In this document: positions 57,949 to 64,000 of the stretch, piece after piece
Position numbering within the stretch: position 1 is the stretch's first letter
Layout of the letters: the number at the start of each line of letters is the position of its first letter
NCBI GenBank assembly: GCA_023078555.1
Contig: CM041203.1
Location: 1,073,481-1,137,480 of the forward strand
Origin: Ulva prolifera
Taxonomy: Eukaryota; Chlorophyta; Ulvophyceae; Ulvales; Ulvaceae
Direction: 5' to 3'
DNA: 64,000 bases
Made by a program: the position numbers and the translations under genes
The notes under the pieces: model-generated
What the model was told of the DNA's origin: nothing
Databases searched by the model: none
Seen by the model: only the letters and a program-made list of their open reading frames with translations

Positions 57949-59581
57949 ATGCACAAATCTGGTCGGGAAGAATCATATTACGTATTAATCGCTCCGTATA
58001 TAGCAGCGACGTTCGTGCTATCTTTCGCGTCGGTTCTGCTCATGCGCCCCACCTACAGTGACTCCAGCGAGGAAGCAGAGACAACTTCGCCATCCGCAAC
58101 CATGGGGTCCATCCCAAAGACGTGGTCTGGTATATGTGCTCTGTTCGATTCTTGGACCGGAAAGGCACTCGACAATTGTTGCACGAAGCAGGAGCTCCAG
58201 TCGTTCAAACAGGACATGCATCGCATTATTGCGGAGAGACAGAAGGTGCTTGTCCGCTGCTTGATTGCATTAGATTCGACCTCCAAGAATCGATGTGTGA
58301 TTCATGTGTGAATCATGTGTATGTGCAGGCTCATGAAAGCGAACTGATAGAGGCAGCACGGCAACAGAAGTTGCTTCAGAAGCAGCAGAAAGATGCAGCT
58401 CAGGTACAATGCCGCAATCCGCTCGACTCTGCTGAACTCTTCGCCAAAATATCTGCGTGATTGAGCTTGTGAATGTTGTCTTTGAGCCGTTCATGTTGCC
58501 TTCAGTGTCGTCCTTCTGCCAGTCTCACATGGTATCCAGGTACAACTATTTGACCAAGAACAGATACAAAATCTGTCCAAGGACATGTCAGTCCTTAAGA
58601 CTGAGAATGCTGAGCTCCGCAGGTGCGCATGGTGCAGCTGTGTACACCGATTCAGCCGGCAATGCAGCAGACATTCAGCTGTGAGATCATGAATGTAGTG
58701 ACATAGCCACACCCCGTTGATGTGTGCAGGGAGCTAAACGTCACCAAAGATGCCAGCGTCATGTTGACGAGGCAACTTGAGCGTGCGTTTCACACTCGTG
58801 CCCGCCTGGCACCCTCCGCGTCTGGTGGATTGTGTCTCGCTGTACAATTCCCCACATATCGCTGACCCACGCACATGCACATGCAGTGACACAACACGAG
58901 CTGGACCTTTGCACGGCCAAGGCTGAGACTGAACGCGATCTGCTTGCTGAGAAAGCAGGCAACGACCAAAAGGCGCTGCAAAGCAACTTCCAGTGGGAGC
59001 GCCGCTCTTTGGAGGTGAAAGTACGAACCCTTCAGCTCCTGCAGGAAGTCCCTTGGTGCACAATGACATGGCGTCACAGCAGTGCACCACCGCATCCTGT
59101 CTCTGGCAGCCACCTGTGCTTGACGGATACGCCTGGCGCCGTACAGATCGAAGAGCTGACGTCGCGCAACACCGAGCTACGGGAGGAGCGCCAGATCTTT
59201 GCAAAGCAGGCCGAGGACGTCAAGGCAAAGTACAAGGAGCGGCAACAGCAGTGGAAGGACGAGCGCATGCGCATGATGCGCTGCCTCGACGCCCAGACCA
59301 AGACCAACACCGCCCACCTGCAGGAGATCTCCCGGCAGCTCGCCCCCGGCGGCTCCCTCCGCCAGAGCCTGGACTTGTCCCTCGGATGCAGCAGCGACAT
59401 CGGGCTGCCACACACGCCGCGCTCCAGTGCCAGCATGCGCCGGCACTCGCTCGCCGTCCCTGGCATCCCACGCATGCAGTCGTGCAGCCACGGCGGCACC
59501 AGCATGTGCTCGTCTCCTCACATGTCTGCCGCCTCTGCACACTTCCAAGCCGTGCAGTTTGAGGTGCGGCCCTTTGCTTGA
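57949..59581 (+). CDS. Membrane-anchored coiled-coil protein, 358 aa, 6 exons
   Basis: Exons 57949-58245, 58329-58403, 58540-58622, 58730-58782, 58887-59020 and 59147-59581 join in frame, all with GT donors. Residues about 11-34 (YVLIAPYIAATFVLSFASVL) form one hydrophobic segment, a likely signal anchor. From about residue 75 the chain is almost continuous coiled coil (KQELQSFKQDMHRIIAERQK, LIEAARQQKLLQKQQKDAAQ, EELTSRNTELREERQIFAKQ). The C-terminal about 80 residues are Ser/Pro/His-rich and unordered, with TPRSSASMRRHS as possible phosphosites. It resembles tethering or flagellar coiled-coil proteins only in general terms; no specific family was recognised. The ATG is the first in frame after a stop, but an upstream exon is not excluded. 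Confidence 0.7.
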
Positions 59582-60150
59582 CCTTTAGGGCTTGGGCCGT
59601 GGGGAGCTGCACCCGAAACGCGACCAACGCGTGTGTGTTCACTACGTGAACTCAGGCCTGTGCTGCATCGTTCAGGGTGCCCGAGTGGAGTCTCCCCCGC
59701 GGCACATCACTGTTGGACGCGGGCATGACGCTTATGCACATGCATCTGCTGATCTGGACACTGTTATCAGCGGGGCTGCGTCAGAGCATGCCACGGGGAT
59801 TCCACTACCGACTTTTGGCAACGAGAACCACCAGGTGCGGCCTGTGTGCTGATTTTGTTGCTGTGATGCAGTTGCGACTGGCTCGCAGTGTGAAATATAC
59901 ACGGAAATTACACCTGAGCCGGGGTTGGACAACGATTGGCCTGGTGCAAAATGCAGGGCTTGCATTCTGCTCACAGCCCATGTGCCGTAGTGCATGCAGG
60001 TGCAGAGGTCACGGCCCACTAAAAGAATTACAACGAAGCAGCAATCGTCTGACTGCTTCGTTCCACCCACTCGCGATGGGGACGTGATCTCCTGAAAGCC
60101 ATGCTGCTTACAACAGTACCTGGTCGTGATGGTTGATGTTTGAAATTTTG
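59582..60150. other. Short region between convergent genes
   Basis: The 3' flanks of the coiled-coil gene and the small-subunit gene. No supported gene. Confidence 0.4.
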
Positions 60151-60856
60151 TCATGCTTTCATTTTGATTGAATCCGCGATGTCTGCGGGGGCTAATGAGT
60201 CCAGGATCCCCTGCAAAGCAGCCACCTCACCGCTGGACAGCATGAATGTACACATGTAGCTACTGTAGAATAAAGGCTCAACATGTAACATTGTAGATGC
60301 ATGGTACAATCAGCATTCGAACCTCGTGTATGATTTCGTCTACAACGAGGCACACTTTCTCGTACTTAGCCATTACTAGCTGCTCTGTTGGATTGCCCTT
60401 GAGGACAGTTTTCAAGCTCATCACGAGGGATTGCATGACTGACAGAACTGCAGAGCGCCTAAATGTCTCAAACGGAGAACCGCGTTTGGCATACAGGCAT
60501 AAGGATATGGGAGATTGCATACGCGTCAGCTCATCATACTCCCCTGACCCGACTCCAAAGAAGACCAGGCTGTCAAATGGTTGAAACACAATCGTCGCCC
60601 CCCTGCGCATGTGCTGAACGTTACTACCGGTGCAGGCACCATCCTGCGTGAAAACAAAAATTGTAGGCATGTACCTGAAGTTTCCCACCCCGACGTGCCC
60701 ATTCGCCATTCGTGCGACATCTCTGCTACATTGGCCAAGGGCCGTGCGCAGCTCTGCTTTCTGTATCTCGCTCAATCGATCAAAGAATCTCTCATAAACA
60801 ATGCTACCACTGCGATTTGTAATGGACACTGCGTGAATATGGCCAAAATCCGTCAT
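60151..60856 (-). CDS. Longin-domain small subunit, TSET/TPLATE LOLITA (sigma)-like, 148 aa, 4 exons
   Basis: Minus-strand exons are 60856-60675, 60602-60523, 60447-60323 and 60210-60151, with consistent phases (TTCAG|GTACAT, ACGC|GTATGC and CACGAG|GTTCGA donors). The product begins MTDFGHIHAVSITNRSGSIV, followed by a longin fold (IVYERFFDRLSEIQKAELRT), and then FDSLVFFGVGSGEYDEL, KYEKVCLVVDEIIHE and GILDSLAPADIADSIKMKA. The G-x-x-E-Y-D-E-L box and the VDEII(V/H)xG...ET/DS tail match adaptor-type small chains, closest in my memory to the plant TPLATE-complex subunit LOLITA. These subunits act in clathrin-mediated endocytosis. An AP sigma or zeta-COP assignment is less likely because of the GxxEYDEL box and the short length. 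Confidence 0.75.
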
Positions 60857-61276
60857 GGCTGGCTGAATTCTTGGCCCCTTTGCCTCGTCTATCTGTGCAT
60901 GTTGGCGTACACCTGCGTAGACGACAACCAGCCATGCAAAGAATCGACAGAAGTGTGCCTGCCCTGACGTGACTATCAGTGTTCCCGCAGGCGTGGTGTG
61001 GGTCGTCCAGTGCGGGTGCCCCATGTGTGGCTTGGGTGCAAAACGTGTGCATTTCGCAATGCGGGTCAAAACGCCTGCTCGCAAAAAGATCGCGGAGCAG
61101 AGTCCACCGACTGCCGATGCAAAGATTGTTGTGCGGGCGTAGAACGGAACTCCTGATTAACTAGCTTATACTTGAGCAGTTACGATATTGTATTGGTTTG
61201 GGTTGGCGTTCAATTCTCCGTGATCAACCTTTGCAACTGATCCCGCAGCCAAAATCTTCGTCTAAATATTCTGATC
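60857..61276. promoter_or_regulatory. Divergent promoter region of the small-subunit and FTR-B genes
   Basis: The two start codons are 420 bp apart on opposite strands. No motif was assigned. Confidence 0.4.
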
Positions 61277-62184
61277 ATGGCGTGCACGTCGATTCGGATG
61301 AACTCAAGGTTAGGCGCGCGCACAAGCAGCGCGGCACGTCGGGTGATTCGCTGCCGTGCAGGTCCGAGATTAACTGCTCATGTCCGCCTTTGCCTGCCGG
61401 CATACCGAGACAGTGAAATACCTTGCGAGCATGTTGTTTCATTAATGGGCATGACTTGTTGCGAATTGGCGGTGCTGGCGTTCAATCGGCACTCGCGACA
61501 ATGTGTACGTGTTCCTGGGGACGGTGATGTTGTTTCGGTCATATGCCAGCCAGATCCAGCAACGGGCATCTTGAAACGGGGCGACGGAAGTTCGTGCGTG
61601 CTCGTGGTCTGGTTGCGTTGTGGCTTTCATCGTGACTGAACCGGCAACTTAGCCTCATGACTGCAGAAGAGGCGACAGACGACGAGGACAAAAGTCTGAG
61701 GATCATGCGCAATTTCTCGGAGAAGTATGCAAAGAATTCGGGAACGTATTTCTGCATGGACAAGTCGGTCACTTCAGTTGTGATCAAGGGCTTGGCAGAG
61801 AACAGGGATGAGCTTGGAGCCCCTCTGTGCCCTTGCCGGCATTACGACGACAAGCAGAAAGAAGTAAAAATGGGATACTGGAACTGTCCTTGTGTGCCAA
61901 TGCGTGAACGGAAGGTAGGCACTCCCGATTGCAGCCTTTGTCCTTTTTCATCTGGATGTTACGGAGCAGGGAAAAGATGAATGTGCCATACACATGTTGG
62001 CTTTCATGTGAAAAACAGGCAGTCAGATTGGTGTATGTCGTGGGGCAGTTGCCCAGAACGCCAAGCCAGCGCTGTTGTGTATGTGCAGGAGTGTCACTGC
62101 ATGCTGTTTCTGACAGAGGACAATGACTTTGCCGGGAAAGATCAAGACATTACGCTGGATGAGATCAAGGAGTCGACATCATAG
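61277..62184 (+). CDS. FTRB: Ferredoxin-thioredoxin reductase catalytic chain (FTR-B), plastid, 142 aa, 3 exons
   Basis: It passes electrons from photosynthetic ferredoxin to thioredoxins through a 4Fe-4S cluster next to a redox disulfide. Exons 61277-61361, 61667-61914 and 62089-62184 join in frame (GCAG|GTCCGA...GCAG|AAGAG; GGAAG|GTAGGC...GCAG|GAGTG). Residues 1-28 are Arg/Ser/Ala-rich without acids and end CRA: a chloroplast transit peptide. The mature chain has YFCMDKSV, LCPCRHYDDK, YWNCPCVPMRERK and ECHCMLFL, giving all seven conserved cysteines (C, CPC, CPC, CHC). Length and spacing match the family. Its presence shows the host is photosynthetic or recently so. Confidence 0.95.
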
Positions 62185-62391
62185 CTGCAGTGCAGAACAT
62201 GCCCAGACGCTCGTGCGCCATTCAGCTCGAGAGTTGATCCAAGCCACATTCCCACCTTTTTAGTGTGCATGGGCCACTGGAAGTATATCTGCATGTACGC
62301 GGGGCTGCCACCATTTCTCGGTCTGTTGCATGTGCTGTTGTACAACTTGTCAGCTCATAAAGATCGACTGTACAGTACCCATGCGTCTACG

Positions 62392-63911
62392 TCAGTGATA
62401 TCGAAGCAGTTCGATGCTGGCCTGGATCAGTGGACGGCTGAAGTGTGACACATCCGTGTGTGGCATCTCCAGCTTGCTTTGTAACACTTGGTCCAGGGCA
62501 TGCCGCATCTCTGTGATAAGATCAGCGCAGCGCCTGTCTGTTTCGAAGTTAATGAATCCATCCACGACTGTCAGCGTGTCTCTGTGCCTCTTCAACTCTC
62601 CCCCGAACAGCAGCAGGGCTCCAGGAGACACCTCTGAGGCAGTATTCAAGTACACCTCGGTCGTCATCAGCTTCTCCGTGAACACGGCCCATGCACGCCT
62701 GCAGCAATGCCCTCCGTCTGAAGGCTTGACCGCGTCTGAATGCTCGGCGAAACCTCCAACGGACAAGCCGAGGTAACATATGCCGCGTTGCATGGAACAG
62801 TGTGGATCACATCAATACAGACCGGCACCCCCACGTCGCAGGAACTTGACGTAGTAACAGAACGTTTGGAGTGGCGCGCACCTGTCTCGAGGCACTTCGA
62901 TGCCCATCAGGATCGACGAGGGATGGAACGCCACGCGGCCGTCCTCGTCTGTGAAGCACTTCGGCGGCTGCATGCCCCGTCGTGTCACCGCAGCGACGTT
63001 CGGGAACAGGCCCGCCACGAGCATCGCGTTGATGAGGCACGGCTCGTGCGCATGCTCTGAGTGCGCCTCGATCGTGCCCTGCAGGCCCCCCCGCGCGCGC
63101 TCGCCGCCGCCACCGTCGCCGCCACCACGGCGACCGCCGCGCCCCTGATCATTTGACAGGAACCCTGAGTCTTTCAGCACCTGCAGCCACCGCCCCGTTC
63201 AGCTGCTGCCTGCATCGAGCAGTGCGCGCCGGCGGCGGCTCAACTCTGAACGGCGCGGGGGGGGATGCCGTATCCCCGCCCCAGCGGATGCAGGCCACGG
63301 CCCAACAAAAACTTTTGTAGAAGCCCTAGCAGCAATTCGGGTCTGAAGGTGGCGTGATTGGTGTGACTATGGTCAAAATAGCTGTACAGTGTCACCCGCC
63401 CCTCCACGCGAACACCCGGCCCCGCCGTAGTGAAGCATGGTAAGCCTGCCGCTGCATCCGAGCACCGCGACACAGCGGCTGCATCGCGGCGCGGACGCAG
63501 ACCAGCCTGCGCATGCACTGCGTGCGCGGCAGTGGCCGGGGGCGGTAGCAGCCGGGGGAGGCGCGCCTGTGCAAGCTGCAGGCGGAGGTTGCAGATCAGC
63601 TCCATCGTGTTGTACATCACGAACGAGCGAGAGCACCAGTCCCGCAGCTCGCCGTGGCGGCGCTCCGCGCGCAGCTGCTGGAAGTGGTCGGCCGCGTTGA
63701 GCAGCGCCCAGTGGTCTGAGACAGCGCGGCCGGCGAGCCGCCGGCGCGCGGCGTCGGCCTCCGCGCGGCGCTCCATCGGCATCACGAACGGGCTGCGGTG
63801 CGTAAGCGTCGCGGCGATGGTGAGCACCGGCTCGAGGCAGCCGAAGACCGCGCCCATCACCAGCAGCCGCCCGACGGCCGGCTCCACCGGCAGCTGCTGC
63901 AGGTGCCCACC
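62392..63911 (-). CDS. C-terminal part of a DExH-box helicase (DHX36/DHX57-like), cut by the window edge
   Basis: Minus-strand exons present are 63911-63567, 63180-62882 and 62698-62392; earlier exons, with the helicase core, lie beyond 64000. The sequence is the post-RecA half: GHLQQLPVEPAVGRLLVMGA and LTIAATLTHRSPFV (winged-helix/HA2), SDHWALLNAADHFQQL (ratchet), INAMLVAGLFPNVA, VAFHPSSIL and the OB-fold with VSPGALLLFGG. The HA2 and OB elements in this order are those of the DHX36/DHX57/DHX29 subgroup. The first intron here uses a GC donor (GCACAG|GCGCGC). Exon 2 contains a Gly/Arg-rich loop (GRGGRRGGGDGGGG). It ends at a TGA 208 bp from the FTR-B stop, so the two genes converge. Confidence 0.88.
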
Positions 63912-64000
63912 CTGCATGCACATGCATGCCCCGCATGAGTCTCGCGGCCAATTGTCACCCCACCGCCGCAGCTGTCATGGTTCAGCGGAGCGATGGAGGA

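Noticed and set aside
1-64000. CRISPR array, operon structure or phage genes
   Set aside because: No regularly spaced repeats, no bacterial ribosome sites; the genes are intron-rich nuclear eukaryotic genes.

Overview
The window is nuclear DNA of a photosynthetic eukaryote, most likely a green alga. Genes are split by many short introns, some proteins carry organelle-type leaders, and a plastid ferredoxin-thioredoxin reductase catalytic subunit is present. Together with the plant-type peroxisomal acyl-CoA oxidase, COQ10/START-like protein and TSET-type small subunit, this points to Viridiplantae. Coding DNA is very GC-rich with G/C-ending codons; intergenic DNA is less so. No operons, bacterial ribosome sites, CRISPR arrays, rRNA or convincing tRNA genes were seen. 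Coordinates of multi-exon genes run from start codon to stop codon; exon borders are given in the evidence. They were chosen by hand from GT(or GC)...AG junctions that keep the frame and the family alignment.

Layout. 1-14.9 kb is gene-poor: a secreted hypothetical protein (minus, 1727-2768), an isolated exon-like segment (4666-5022), a damaged germin-like cupin (6772-7480), an intronless coiled-coil protein (11315-12214) and a thioredoxin-fold PRX-like protein (minus, 13403-14440). 15-30 kb is one very large gene, ASCC3, a tandem Ski2-like helicase (21 proposed exons). 30.7-33.8 kb is a coiled-coil protein of possible ciliary type, convergent with an acyl-CoA oxidase (minus, 33966-38531). 39.0-44.6 kb is an MKS1 (B9-domain, ciliary transition zone) homologue that continues into an immunoglobulin-like domain. 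A complete non-autonomous hAT transposon with an 8-bp target duplication sits in one of its introns. 46.3-51.4 kb is cytosolic-type glutaminyl-tRNA synthetase. 53.6-62.2 kb is a compact set of small genes: an unknown 107-residue protein, a plastid SRPBCC protein, a membrane-anchored coiled-coil protein, a longin-domain TSET/AP-type small subunit and FTR-B. The end (62.4-63.9 kb) is the 3' part of a DExH helicase of the DHX36/DHX57 type, cut by the window edge.

The genes do not form one pathway. Shared features are: (1) a donor consensus near GTGCG with about 9% GC-AG introns that keep the same +3 to +5 bases; (2) TGCATGCA octamers concentrated in introns and often overlapping the acceptor; (3) long poly-C runs on the sense strand of introns; (4) at least two intron-resident repeat families, one a hAT-type MITE and one a dispersed element with core GCCGTATCCTGAAGAGGA. 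The most distinctive protein finding is the MKS1 plus Ig-like architecture.
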